NCBI GenBank assembly: GCA_005656395.1
Contig: SRSI01000013.1
Span: 1 to 64,000, forward strand
Reading direction: 5' to 3'
Origin: Strongyloides papillosus
Taxonomy: Eukaryota; Nematoda; Chromadorea; Rhabditida; Strongyloididae
DNA: 64,000 nucleotides
This document shows, piece after piece, positions 10,010 to 22,265 of this stretch (within the stretch, counting starts at the first letter, position 1; every line of letters starts with the position of its first letter). The position numbers and the translations under genes are program-made. The notes under the pieces were generated by a model. The model made no database searches. It was given only the letters and a program-made list of their open reading frames with translations, and was not told the DNA's origin.

Positions 10010-13000
10010 AGCAACTCTCTTCGCTACTTGTCCGCACGGCTTGTAGTTTTTGAAAAAATATTTAGAATTCTAGAAAAATTAAAAATCTTTGTTTTATAAT
10101 AAGCATACTTGAAAATTCCAAGAAATATATCTTTGTATTTTAAATATTAATAATTATTATTAAAATTTTATAGGTTTTTTGAATGTAAAAAATTTACAAA
10201 ACATGTTTTATTAAAATTTTTTTATTACATATTCTCATGATTTTAAAATCATTTAAGATTCTAAGCTTGAATAATCTTTCTACACAAATTTTTAGTATAG
10301 AAAAAAAATTAAGAAAATGTTTATAAATTAAATTTCTAATTATATGGGTGTTTTTAAGTTATTAAATATGATAGAATTTAAAATACAGATTAGTTTAAGT
10401 TGGTTAACTTTTAAAGTATTAGTAATATTGAGGTTGATCATAAGTATTTCATGGTTATTGTACCTTAAAATGATACAATTTTTGCGATTGTTATTTTATC
10501 ATTTTGCATTTGATAACATATAAAGAATACTTTTACATTTTTTATGTATAAATTTTTGTTTTATATTTTTAATATAAAAACTTTTTAAAATGTGTTGTGA
10601 AAAATTAAAATTTTGAATGTATTCAAAATGAGTAAAAAGATTCTTCGTAAGTTGAAAAAGATAAAAATAAATCAACACCATTACTCAGACACTTTTCGTA
10701 TTGAATAAATTTATATTAGACTTTAAAAAGCTTAAAATATATTTACATTGAAGTATTGGTGATTTTTTTAATCAAACTATTGTAAAATTTAACTTTCCAA
10801 ATGTATTGGTGCACAATTCAAACTTAGAAATTTTAGGTAAATTTTTTTGTGATTTTTACAAAGCATAGCAAAACTGTTAGATATTTTTACATTTTCTAAA
10901 AAATAAGTGTGTGCATGGCCGTATCAAAAATTTCCAAACATTTCTTTAAAACTTATAATATACATAACTAAATTGCAGTAGTTGGAAACAATTTTAGTAT
11001 AGATAATTTTAACATAAAAAGATTTGGAGAAAAAAATCCATTATATTCTAGAATAATTGTATTTAAATAAAATTTTGTTAAATCTTAAAAGGCCAAATAT
11101 AATATGATTTTAATTTTTTACCATATCTTAATAATTGTCATATATTGCAGTGATTAAAAAAATTTTAATCGGCACAAAAATTACATTTAATTAAATAAAA
11201 GCCAATTTTTTCACCTATCCTATTTGCTATATTCTTAGGAATATAAATTAATATTTAGAATTGTTTAAAACAATTAGTCCAATGACTTTTATGAATCATT
11301 GTTTTTAACCTTCTTTAAAAAAACCAGTTATTCTTATAATTTTTTAATTTAGGGGCTCACAAATATCATGATTGTTTTCACTAAAATAGACGTATCTCAA
11401 GAACAAAGATTCAGGTGAAACTACAATTTATTTTTTCTATTCACCATATAAAAATACATTTTTATATTAACTCTACAGTGCTCAATGTATCAAATTTTAT
11501 ACATTTGATTATTTTATTAATAAATGCAAGTATATTTCAAATGTAGTCTTTAATAAAGGTTAATTTCACTGCAAAAGATCAATGTAGACATTATTTTCAA
11601 TTAAAATGATCAAAGTAAGTGTTATTTTCAATCCAAAAAATCAATGTAAGCTTTACAATCAAATGTATCAAATTTGATATATTGCGCATTGTAGGGTTAA
11701 TAGAAAGAAGTACATAAAACGAAAATAATTTTAAGAGGTAAACTTTTCCTCTAATATATAGGGTAATTTTTGACGACTTATCTATTTCCAAGATTTAGAC
11801 TTTTTTTTGGTAACTTTTGTTGTTTTCATGTAATAAGCATTAGAAATTACGTCTATATGTGAAATTTCGAATAAAAAAAATCATTATTGAAGGAAAAATG
11901 GAGGTACCAATTTTTAAAATTTGGTACTTAATGAGATGTATCTCAAGAACGGTTAGTGGGATTAAGACGATCTAAATGTCATTCGATAGAGAATTCAATC
12001 CCACATATATTTTGTAAACATTTAATAATGAAAAAAATTCATGTTTGTATACTTTTTTTCAAAAACTTAAAAATTAAGAAGAAAAATTGACTTATTTGTT
12101 TTTGACTGACTCAAGGATGAAAAGAGATAAATTAACAGTAATATCTTAAAATGTTCGCAACAAATTTCTCTAGGGAAGAAATTCAAGATATTTTTACAAA
12201 ATTAACGTATTTAAACTTTTTTTCTTCCTTGAAACTAAAAAATAGAACTTTTTTTTAAAAATTAAAAAATCACTTTTTTCTTTGTATCTCAAGAACGGCA
12301 AAATGAAACAACATGATATAAATATTATTCGATAAAGAATTTAATTCTACATAAAAGTTGTAAAAATACTTTACTATAAAGTTTCATCTTGATATACTTT
12401 TTTTTTAAAAAACACAAAAAAATTTTTTTTTCAAAAAATTTCAGTCACGAATTTATGATACTTAAAGTTTCTCAATTTTCTTGTAATTATACTTAAAATG
12501 TAAGTTAAAAAGAAACTTTGATTAACTTTTTTTCAGTTTCCTTTTCTGAATCCTGATATATAATTTAAAAATGTAAGAATTTAGGTTTTTTTTTGGTCAT
12601 TTTCAAAAAAGTTCAAAATCTTAAGAATGAAACTTGAAATTTTAACTTTTTTTTATTTTTATATTATTAGCATCTAAAACTATATATGCTTGTACAATTT
12701 CTGATAAAACAAATAACTTTAAGGGGTCAAGAATAACATACCAAAACAGATTAGGTGGCTGTATCTCAAGAACGGAACTTCATATTAAGATAATTTTGCG
12801 TTTTTTGAAATCGGCACATAAAGTTACATATATTAAGATATAAAAAAGTTCTAATATCGGAAATAATTTACACACCTTCGTTATTCCTATAATATATGTT
12901 AGGATTTAAAAAAAATTGATATATTTTCTTTTTTCACTAGAATTATTGTAAAAAATGGTAAAGTTTTGACTATTCATAACTTTCTTCAAACCCAATTACA

Positions 13001-13470
13001 TTTAGTGGCACTATACTGATTTGATAGAGCTTCGCTTACTCTATCAAAATATTGTAATAATGTTTTATAAAATTATTTGATAAAAATTTTACTGCTAAAA
13101 AACATCAAAATTTTGGAAAAAATCAAGATTTTTGACTTTTATTTAAAGCTTTAACATAGTTGCTGTACTTCAATTTTCTTGTAATCTTTGGATTTAGTAC
13201 AAAAGACTTTGTACTTTCAGAATCTACAACAATTTTTAAAAAATTTTTCCAAACAAAGAAGTTACATTTAGCGGAAGTCGAAAAATGCACCCAATTTTTG
13301 AAAGCCTACAACTCCACCCAGAATCCACATTCCGTTGTGAAATCTACATAATTATCATCATATGTATCTCAGCTACAAAATGAGCATAATACTATATTTG
13401 TAGCTTACCTACACGCAGAGCTACATATGCAAACATCTGGGGAGTCTTACGTGGGCCACCTTGTATAATA
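10010..13470. repeat. gene-free repeat-rich region with degenerate satellite-like units
   Basis: No gene seen. From about 11390 a phrase close to TGTATCTCAAGAACGG recurs at about 11393, 11938, 12285 and 12761, each followed by related sequence (for example CATTCGATAGAGAATT and ATTCGATAAAGAATT), so this is an irregular, diverged repeat array. The block ends near 13448-13468 with GTCTTACGTGGGCCACCTTG, a motif that reappears inverted at about 24178-24195 and looks like a transposon end. Confidence 0.45.
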
Positions 13471-13611
13471 GAAAAAAAATATTTTTTAAGAGTATTATTC
13501 TAACTGTTGTTTTAATCATTACTATAGCTTATTTTTTTACTAACTTTAATTCTACTTAGTCAAGTATTAACTTTTCTAATTAAACTATATTTTTTTATAA
13601 TTGAGTTTTCC

Positions 13612-13702
13612 TCACTGTAAAAGGTACTCTCAAACTTGAGACACCTTTGTCAACTTTCTCATGACACTCTCAAATTTGAGAAGAACTGGTGCCCAAATCA
13701 GG
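13612..13702 (+). repeat. isolated third copy of the palindrome arm end
   Basis: About 90 bases (GGTACTCTCAAACTTGAGAC through AAATCAGGTGTGCTC) match the outer end of the inverted repeat at 45711-48085, in the orientation of its right arm. It shows that the arm is a dispersed repeat rather than a local duplication. Confidence 0.6.
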
Positions 13703-14116
13703 TGTGCTCACAAAATATTTCTTCCATAATTTTAATTAAATATTGAGATATAATTAGCATAAGGATTATATTTTTAAAAATATTTTAATTTGATGGAATT
13801 TCTTGCCATCCAAAATAATTTCTTCTACTTCAATTTAAGAGAAAAATCGCAATAATGTTCTATTTCCAGTCAACAATACTTATTAAGCAAATTACTTTAG
13901 GTTGTTATAAAATTGATAAAATACAACATAAGGAAGTTTCTTTCAAATGCCTTCCAAACCACGGATTTCAAAAGTTGTCAAAAAATTAAAATTTTCAAAG
14001 AATACTAATTCTTTCACCTTTCTAGTCAAGACATACATATAAAGAAATGTTATGCAATAAAAGGTTAACAAAAGGCGCCTACTTTGTCTATAAACGACAA
14101 TCACTAAAGAAACTTC

Positions 14117-15651
14117 ATGGAAGAATTCATAAACAGTTTAAATGACGGAGATGAAGCATATTGTCTTCATGAAGGGAAATACTATAAAATTAAAGTTCTT
14201 TCTGTAACTGGAACGGGAACCGATAAAAGCTTTAATAATTCACTACGATGTAGGTTATTTGACAGATAAAAGTGCTGCTACGGATAATATTTCAGGGTTG
14301 GAATTCTAGGCATGATGAAAAGATATCATTTCATCAGGCTTTAAGTAGGATTAGTTCAACGTACTCCAAGACTGAACCAATAATAACAGAATTAAAGCAA
14401 GCAAAGATCATTGCTGAACCAATAGATGAGTTAATTGACAAAGAGAGTCTATCAATGGAACTTTAATTGGCTTATGCCATGTTTGGAGAAAATAAAAGTA
14501 GTAGTGAAGATGAAGAGGGACCTTCAAAAGAGTCTGGTGAAAGTGTACCTAAACTAGCTAAATATGATTCAACAGCATCTCAGTCTTGGAACGGGGTATT
14601 TTTCTGGAATTTGCCCAAATATTTCTTATTTTTGAATGATTTTCCTTTTCACGAGAATTTTGTTTGTAACGAAGATAGAGCTTTTTCAAAGGGATGAGAG
14701 AAATGCATTTTGATGGTATGATTAAATATTTCAAGATGGATATTATTAAAGACAATGAAGATGATATAATCAATCATTTAGAATGTCCACATTGTTCTTA
14801 TACATGTAACAAAGAAAATATGCCTTCGACATTGAAAGAACAAATAACGAGTAATTTGTTATATATTCCAAAAAGTTTAAGGAAAGTAGTAAAAAAAAGT
14901 ATTAAATTTAAAGAAGAGTTTGGGAGATATTAAACTACCAACAAGATATCCTATCTTCAGAATATTGTATGATTTCTACAACGAAGAAATTCGACAGAAA
15001 ATTATCCAAAATACTACAGTATGTCCTTTGTATCAATATGTGGTCTCAACAGTTAAAGGTATATTCAAGAAAATAATGGTACTTCGATATTTGTTTGATG
15101 TCTACCTTCCAACAAGACTTCTCCTCCGACATGAATGTATCCAACTTACAGATAGATACCACTTTAACTTCTTGTCTTCCTTACTCGAGCAAAGATGTTA
15201 CATAGAATATTCAAGATTGTATGACTAAGAACATTTTATTAGGTTTTTTTTTCATTAAGGCAGACCGGATCTAGTAAAAGAGTTAGAGAAAAAACAATGT
15301 AAACGGGAAAGTATTTGTTCTGATGAGGAAGACCTAGAAAATGAAGAAGTCGATGAGGAAGAGGGCGAAGACGATGTCTCAGAGTGTTCTGTGAGCACCT
15401 TAGAAAGTATAGTTGATGATCCCACTGAAACTCCTGGATTATTTATCTTATGTCAAAAGATACTTAACTTTTTGTTTGAAAAGAAAGATTTGTGTTCTTT
15501 AAAAGCCGAAGAATATACATTCCTTGACCCTTACATGGTTCGTGAAATTGATGATGCTACACCTTCTCAGGGAAAAGAAACAAAGAATTTAAACCATCTG
15601 TTTTTTAGAAGGTTTTTACATCTAGAGTTGTTTCTTTGTTACAAAAATTAA
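14117..15651 (+). pseudogene. MRG15/Eaf3-type chromo-barrel and MRG-domain protein, frame broken
   Basis: MRG proteins bind methylated histone H3 tails and scaffold histone acetylase or deacetylase complexes in the nucleus. An ATG at 14117 opens a chromo-barrel start (CLHEGKYYKIKVLSV). After a +1 shift near 14225 comes ALIIHYDVGY, then in a third frame GWNSRHDEKISFHQAL, the usual HY..GW..R.DE pattern. A TAA at 14464 and a further shift precede an MRG domain: IPKSLRKVV (near 14867), KLPTRYPIFRILYDFYNEE (near 14930), then LFDVYLPTRLLLRHECIQ. An acidic insert (EEVDEEEGEDD, near 15340) and a C-terminal remnant follow. Some breaks could be undetected introns, but the chromo-barrel ones are too close together. 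Likely a pseudogene, or an assembly with several indels. It ends about 120 bases before the Spb1 exon. Confidence 0.55.
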
Positions 15652-15770
15652 CGTCTTGGAACGATTGCTTCTTTTAAGTATATAATTGGGGAAGTGTCAC
15701 CATAAAGGTATTTACTATTGAATTACCACTAGAATCATTTTATTTTCTTGATTATCGTATGTATTTTTAG

Positions 15771-18215
15771 AAAAAGTGGAAAGAAATCTAAAGTTGGAAA
15801 GCAGCGTAAGGATAATTTCTATCACTTAGCCAATGAAACAGGTAAGTTCTACTTTTAATTGTATTCTTACTATTTATTTTTTTACGTTACAGATCTCGTG
15901 CTGCATTTAAGTTACTTCAACATAATAAACGTTTTGAGTTCCTCCAAAATTCAAGAGCTTTAGTCGATTTGTGTGCTGCACCAGGAGGATGGCTTCAAGT
16001 TGCTTCACAAACTATGCTACCATCATCCATATGTATAGAAGTTGATTTAGATCCTATTAAGCCAGTAAAGAATTGTATTACTTTCCAAGGAGATATTACT
16101 CATGAATCAACCAGACAAAGAATCAGAAGGGAATTAAATACTTGGTTAGCTGATACTGTTATCCACGATGGTGCTCCAAATGTGGGTATGAATTGGATTC
16201 ATGATGCATTTCAACAGAATTGCTTGGTATTGATGGCTTTGAAATTAGCTACACAAGTCTTGAAGAAGAATGGTTATTTTGTTACAAAAGTTTTCAGATC
16301 CGCAGACCATCAATCACTGGTTGGAGTTTTTGATAAGCTATTTAGAGCTGTTCATATCTGGAAACCTGCTGCATCACGTTTAGAGTCTGCTGAGATTTTC
16401 ATGGTCTGTGAAGGATATAAAAAGCCAGCAAAGGTTCCTCCAGAGTTGTTAGATCCAAAACAAGTTGATGAAGATTTGATGGGAGAAACTTTAAAGAATC
16501 AGATTATTAGTAGAAAGTCGAAGAAAATTAAAGCCCTTGGATATGATTCAAATAATATTACTCAGTATAATGAGGTTAAATTATCAGATTATTTGTCTAG
16601 TGCTGATCACATATTAACAATTGCTAAGGCTTCACGAATTGTCATTGATGACCCACGATGGGAATCTGATCCTTTGACAACAGATACAATTAAGGAATTG
16701 GTAAATGATATTAAACTTTTGGGACCATCTGACTTGAGAGTTATTTTTAAATGGAGAAGAGCTATTTTAGACAAGATTGCTAAGGAAAAGAAGGAAAGTG
16801 AGGAATCTGAACAGCCTCACGAACTCACAGAGGAGGAGAAAGCTGAACTTGAGAAACAAGAGGTTAACAAGCAAATCGAAGCTTTGGTTAGTGAAGAAAA
16901 AGCTGCTGATAAAAGAAAGAGAAGACGTGAAAATAGAATGAAAAGTAAATTTGAAGAGGCCAAGAAACTTGATATGGTTCATGAGGGTGATGCAATGATG
17001 CTTTCAGATGATGTTAACCTTTTCAGTTTAGCAAAGATTCGCAAGAAAATTGACCTTCAAAAGATTGTTGATGTTAATGCTCCTATGCCTGAGGTTGAAA
17101 GTGACAAAGAAGATGATGGTATTAAGGTAATGGATTCTGATGACGACGTTGCTCAATATGCTTCTGGAGATGATGATGAAGATCTTGAAAATGGGGCATG
17201 GGAGACATTAAAGGAAAAAGATAATGATAAAGAGGAAGATAAGGAGGAAGATGATCTTTCTGATAATGAGTTACTACATACAGATGAGACTGGACTAACT
17301 AAGGAACAAAGGAAAGCTGCTCGCGCATCTACATGGCTTAACAGAGATGGTATTTCTGAGTTGTTGAATAATGAAGACGATGATGAAGATATTGAAGCTG
17401 TAGAAAAGGTTGCTCCATCTCAAACTCCAATCGTTGACTTTGAAAAGTCATCTCGTGGAAAAAGAAAACTTATTTTCAAAGATCAAGATGCATGGAGTGA
17501 TGATGAAAAAGAGACATTTGGAGATGAGGGAAAAATTTACCACAGTGACGATGAAACTAAGTTCTTTGGAGAAGATGATAGAATAGCTAAAAGATCAACA
17601 GATGAAGAGAAAGGACCGAAATCTAAGAAAATTAAGCTTACTCCACAGCAATTGGCATTGGGTGAAGAACTTATATATTCCTCAAAGAGACGTTCACAAC
17701 TAGAAGATTGGTCTTGGAACAGATATACTAATAATGATACTAATTTACCGGATTGGTTCGTTAAAGAAGAAAAGAAACATTGTGTTAAGCCTCTACCAGT
17801 TACTAAAGAACAGGTACAATACTATAAGAATAAGGCTAAAGAAATAAATGTTCGTACTATAAAGAAGGTTGCCGAAGCCAAAGCTCGTAAGAAACGTAGA
17901 ATGGAAATGCGTATGGAGAAGGCTAAGAAGCATGCTGAAAATATATTAGGAAATGAAACATTAGAACATGCTGAAAAAGTCAAAGAACTTCAGAAGACAT
18001 ATAAGAAGGCCATGAAGAAGGAACGTCGTCGTGTTCAATTATGTGTTATGACTAAAGGAAAACGTGGTAAAGTTAATAGACCTCGTGGTCCATACAAATG
18101 TGTTGATGCTCGTTTGAAGAAAGACATGAGAGCCGAGAAAGTTCGTAAAACACGTGAAAAAAAGCATGGAAAGGTTAAAGTTAAGGCTAGTAATAAGAAT
18201 AGTAAGAAGCGTTAA
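15771..18215 (+). CDS. Spb1/FTSJ3 rRNA 2'-O-methyltransferase
   Basis: Nucleolar SAM-dependent methyltransferase of the Spb1 family, which 2'-O-methylates large-subunit rRNA during 60S assembly. The first recognisable exon starts at 15771 with KSGKKSKVGKQRKDNFYHLA, one codon or so from the family's start; no upstream ATG exon was found, so the 5' end is open. An intron at 15842-15885 joins GAAACAG to GTTACAGATCT, giving ETGYRSRAAFKL, but it ends in AC rather than AG. The SAM motif is DLCAAPGGWLQ; the K-D-K-E tetrad is the Lys of AAFK, Asp of HDGAPN, Lys of FVTKVF and Glu of RLESAE. A coiled-coil/acidic middle (DUF3381-like) and a basic Spb1 C-terminal domain (SSKRRSQLEDWSWNRY, ending SNKNSKKR) follow. 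About 800 residues, as expected. The main 2.3-kb exon is intact. Confidence 0.93.
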
Positions 18216-18514
18216 AAACATTTTATTGTTATCATTTTTTTTATTGTTATAATAATTGTATGGATTTTTTTGTTTTTTTTGTTTGTATTGTAAGCTCTGT
18301 ATATTAAAATGTTTGTTTTGTTTCTTTATTGCTTTTTACTATCTTAAATTCTATCTATAACTTTCAAAAATTTTAACTTTGATGAATTATTTAAATATGA
18401 AGAATCATCAATATTGGTTTCAATATTTTTTAAAGTGTTTTCATCTGTACGGTTGGAATCGTTATTGGTAGTAAATTCTTGAGAAACAGGAGGATAACTT
18501 TCAATGGAATCAAT
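18216..18514. other. intergenic, 3' ends of convergent genes
   Basis: T-rich spacer between the convergent Spb1 and TRPA-like genes. Nothing else seen. Confidence 0.5.
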
Positions 18515-20251
18515 TCAAAGTAATGAGTCAGAATGATTATGTAATATTCTTTTCCCACTACTTATAACTAAGACATTTGATAGTTTAGGAGGAAAAAGAT
18601 TGTAGAAAATATCAAGGAAAAATGTGCATTTTTCAACAGTTTCAAAGGATTCTATGCAATATTTCACTTTTTCTTCAGGATTGTGCTTTAACTTTTCATA
18701 GTCTTCAATAACAAAGAAATGACAGAAAATAACAAGTAGAAATGATAAGGTTAATTGAAAAACCATAAAACAAATAGATATTAACCAGATAAAGTTTTGA
18801 AGGAAAGTTGGAAACATTTGGAAGTAACTTTTTGTGGGGAAAAATAATAAATAACTAAAAAATCTGATTGCTATAATTGATATTGGTAGTAACACTTTTT
18901 GATGCCCCATTACATTGATTATTGTTTTTTTAATCATTCTATTGAAAACACCGTGAGATGATCTTTCAATTAAACTAAATCGAATAGAAAAAAGTAGAAG
19001 TATAAGATACTTTTTTGCTAATTCTTTTAGTAAAATATTTGTACTGTGATGGTATTCTTTGAATGAGTAAATAAAAAAATGCCATGTATATAGTAAAGTC
19101 TTGGTGTATAAAGTTGTAGTGATGAAATTGAACTTATCAAACCATTTAGTAAATGATAACTGATTTTTTAATTGAATATTATACTGAAAATAAAGTTTTG
19201 ATTATGTATTATATTTGTGAAAACTTACAAATAAATATAGTACATAGAAAATGATTTCAATGGTTCCAAAAATTGTAAAAACAAGTGGTGGAAGTATAGT
19301 GGCAAAATAAAGTGGAATAAGCAGGTTCAGATAGATTAGGAGAAAATCAAAGTAACTTCCATGTTTTTTTATTAATCTATTATCAATAAAATTCATGACG
19401 TATGGATGTTTTATTAAATCCCATCTATTAGAGCTTAAAAAATTTTCTAATATATCTTTGCTTAAAATGTTTTCACTGTAATCAAAGATGTGTATAACGT
19501 CACTTCCATGTTTTTTCATTCTTGTCTTGGAATCAAGAAGTTCTTTTGAAATGTCAGTCACAGAACTTTCTGGATCAGTTGTTTGTGTGGTGATAAAGTT
19601 TCCAAGTAAAGAATCATAAGGAATATCTTCTTTAGCACTTATATTTTGATTTGAAAGGACATTTGACATGTCAGATGAATTGCATTTTTCAGAAAAAGGT
19701 AGATTTTTAATAGATTCATTTGAAAGCGAATCATCGTAAGTTTTTTTTGAGTTCAGAAAAGCTTTTAAGACGGCGTCGATATCAGTTTGTGAGCAGAGGA
19801 CTGAATTATTCAAAGATTCTTCAAGCAATTTACCTCTATATATATTTCTACCATTTGTTTTATCTTTTTCTGAATCTAAAAATTTAATCAATACATCATC
19901 AACATCATTTTGAGAATAAGATGGTTTTTTGTTTGAAGATTTTTCTTTTGTATTTTTCTTGAATCCTGTGGTTGCATTATTTATGCCTTTTTGACGACTA
20001 TTAAGATTTCTATTATCAAAATAAAGTTGTGAATATCTAGTCTTTGCGAAAGGAATAGTATTAAGATTACGAAAATCATTCGTTTTCCCAAGATTTATTT
20101 TAGAATCTAAAAATTTGGTTGATATACTATTATTGGATTTCATAAAATGGGAATGAGTATTGGATGAATACTCTGATAAGACACTGATATTCTTATTTAC
20201 TTGAGATAGTCCTAGAAAATATTGTCTTCTTGAATTTTGAAGATTATCCAT
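18515..20251 (-). CDS. TRPA-like channel protein without ankyrin repeats (paralog A)
   Basis: Two exons (19229-20251 and 18515-19183) joined by a 45-base intron give 563 residues in one frame. From about residue 236 the layout matches the TRPA pre-S1 region: LLDSKTRMKKHG, DVIHIFDYSENI, then NRWDLIKHPYVMNFID (275-290), followed by hydrophobic segments (S1 about 303-320, then further segments through exon 2, the last containing LSFLLVIFCHFFVIEDYEKL). The ankyrin repeats that normally precede this region are missing. Instead, the N-terminal 230 residues are Ser/Asn/Lys-rich and hold extra copies of the FLDSK-type motif at about 46-51, 113-129 and 154-170. No pore motif is obvious. Paralog of 22266-23769, with a conserved intron position. 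Family assignment rests on the pre-S1 match and needs a profile search; a role as a functional channel is inference. Confidence 0.65.
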
Positions 20252-20587
20252 TTTCTCTGTTGTAAAATAAATAGTTTTAAATTAATGTTTCATTATCATG
20301 AAGTGATGGAAATGCAATACAATTAATACAATTTGTTCACTTTAATTTAGAAGAATAGAAATAGTTATATACTTTGCAAACAATAATGAAATTGTTAATT
20401 AATCTTTTTTAAATTATTGGTCAAAACAACCGCGTTTTCTGTTAGAAAATGCTATAACAGATGATTTTTTCCAAACTACATTTTCAAATGACAAACATTT
20501 CGTTTTCACTATAAGAAATTTAAATATAAATTTATTTTAAAATTATTAGATTATAAATATGCAATTTAAAAATGAGTTTTTAACAAT

Positions 20588-21575
20588 ATGAATCTTCTAA
20601 TATTACTACTCTTTTTAATTAAATTTGGAGATTGTTTTTTATCTATGAAAATTTATCAGACAGGTAAGCATGAAAAACATTTTGAAAGTTATTTGTGTGA
20701 TTCCAGAACAATGTGATCTAAAATATCTACAATTTATGAATACATCAATAGAAAGGGTTGAAATTAAAATAATAAGTGTTTTGAATGAAAATGAAAGAAA
20801 AATAAAATTAAAAGAATTGTGGGAAGGTAATATAATTATTGACACATCATTGGATCCTAGTACAACATCAATATCTTATTCGTACGTAAATGAAAACAAA
20901 ATATCGTTAATAGTTGGATTTGATGATTATCAAGAAAATATCATTTGTATTGGTTTATTACCAAAGCAAATATATTTAAATTATAATTTTACACTAGATT
21001 TTTATGGTGAAAAAAGTTTCCTATTGGATGAAGATGATAGCGTTGTTATACCGAAAAAAATTAAACTACATTATAATGAATACATATCATATCGGGACGA
21101 AACTTTTTTGATAATAATGGTATCTATCTTTGGATGCTTCCTTATTATACTATTTGTTCTTTTCTGTAGAAAAGGAAAAACAAACGATATAAATGATAAT
21201 GACATTCTTCTTAATAAAGAATTATTTAAGTATGATGGTGACTTCAAAAAATTGGTATCAAATCGTTATAAAATTCTTAAAAGAGAAAAATATCCTTCTG
21301 ATCATGAGATAATTGATCTTCCCAAATGGAAATCCAAAAGATTATTATTAAAGGGTATGAGAGAAAATAAATTACGTGTGAAAAGACATCGTCATAAGGC
21401 TGAAAATATAAGAGTAAGAAAAGTTAAGAAAAGTCAAGATGATATTGTTAAGAGAGGTAATTTGATTTCCAATGAAAAAGCTAAAAATAAAGACTCAAAT
21501 CTGGAGATCCGTGGGCCAACAAATTTTTCTGACTATAAGGCTATCTTGAAGAACAATAAAAAGAAAAAAGTTTAA
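20588..21575 (+). CDS. single-pass membrane protein, nematode-type, function unknown
   Basis: The start at 20588 encodes MNLLILLLFLIKFGDCF, a signal peptide lying in a different frame from the long ORF. A 43-base intron (20664-20706, GTAAGC donor, TTCCAG acceptor) joins CAGACAG to AACAATGTG, giving YQTEQCDLKY in frame. The spliced product is 314 residues. It has an ectodomain of about 140 residues with few cysteines, one transmembrane helix at about 158-178 (FLIIMVSIFGCFLIILFVLF), and a cytoplasmic tail of about 130 residues very rich in Lys and Arg (for example RVKRHRHKAENIRVRKVKK). I do not recognise the family. It is divergent from TRPA-like paralog A across a 336-base gap and could share its promoter. 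Any partnership with the channel-like neighbours is only suggested by position. Confidence 0.75.
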
Positions 21576-22265
21576 TACTCTTTAGATTTTAATTACTTGT
21601 ATTATATTATTAATTTATTGTAACAGAGATAAAATTCAAATTCATTATTTTGATTCTAGAAATTTCTACCTTAATTTATCTTTATTCAAAATTTTATTAT
21701 TACATTAAGGATAACCAAAATCAATTTTGTAATTAAAACATTAGAAAACTTTACTTTCAACCTTCTAATTTCTTGTTCTTAGATTAAGAATATCTCTAGA
21801 TATAATTATTGCGTTATATTGTCATGAAAATAATATATCAAATTATAATGTGATATTGAGTATTATTATTTTTTTAAACTAAAGATTGATTTTTCAATTA
21901 GTGATAGTGATTAACTAGCTCTGAAAGATAACAATAGATAGTCAATTATATAAAATTAATTGCAAAGTAACCTTTTCCTAGTAAACTAAGTTAATGATAA
22001 AGAGAAATCAAAGAGGTAAACAAATTTTGTCTTGTTAAATTAACAATAACAAAATAGCAAAAAAAGTTTTTGAAGAACAATAAATTATATATTGGTTTAA
22101 ATATTTGATGGAAGTTAAAAGATCAAATATTCAAGAAATTTAATATGTTTAACAATATTTTAAAATTACAACAAAGTTATTGATTAATGCTACTCGAAAT
22201 TTGTAAATATTAACAGAATAAAAACTATATATTTTTAAATTGTGAAATGAATTCTTAAAAAAAAT
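21576..22265. other. AT-rich intergenic, no gene seen
   Basis: Spacer between convergent genes. No ORF or repeat that I can support. Confidence 0.5.
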
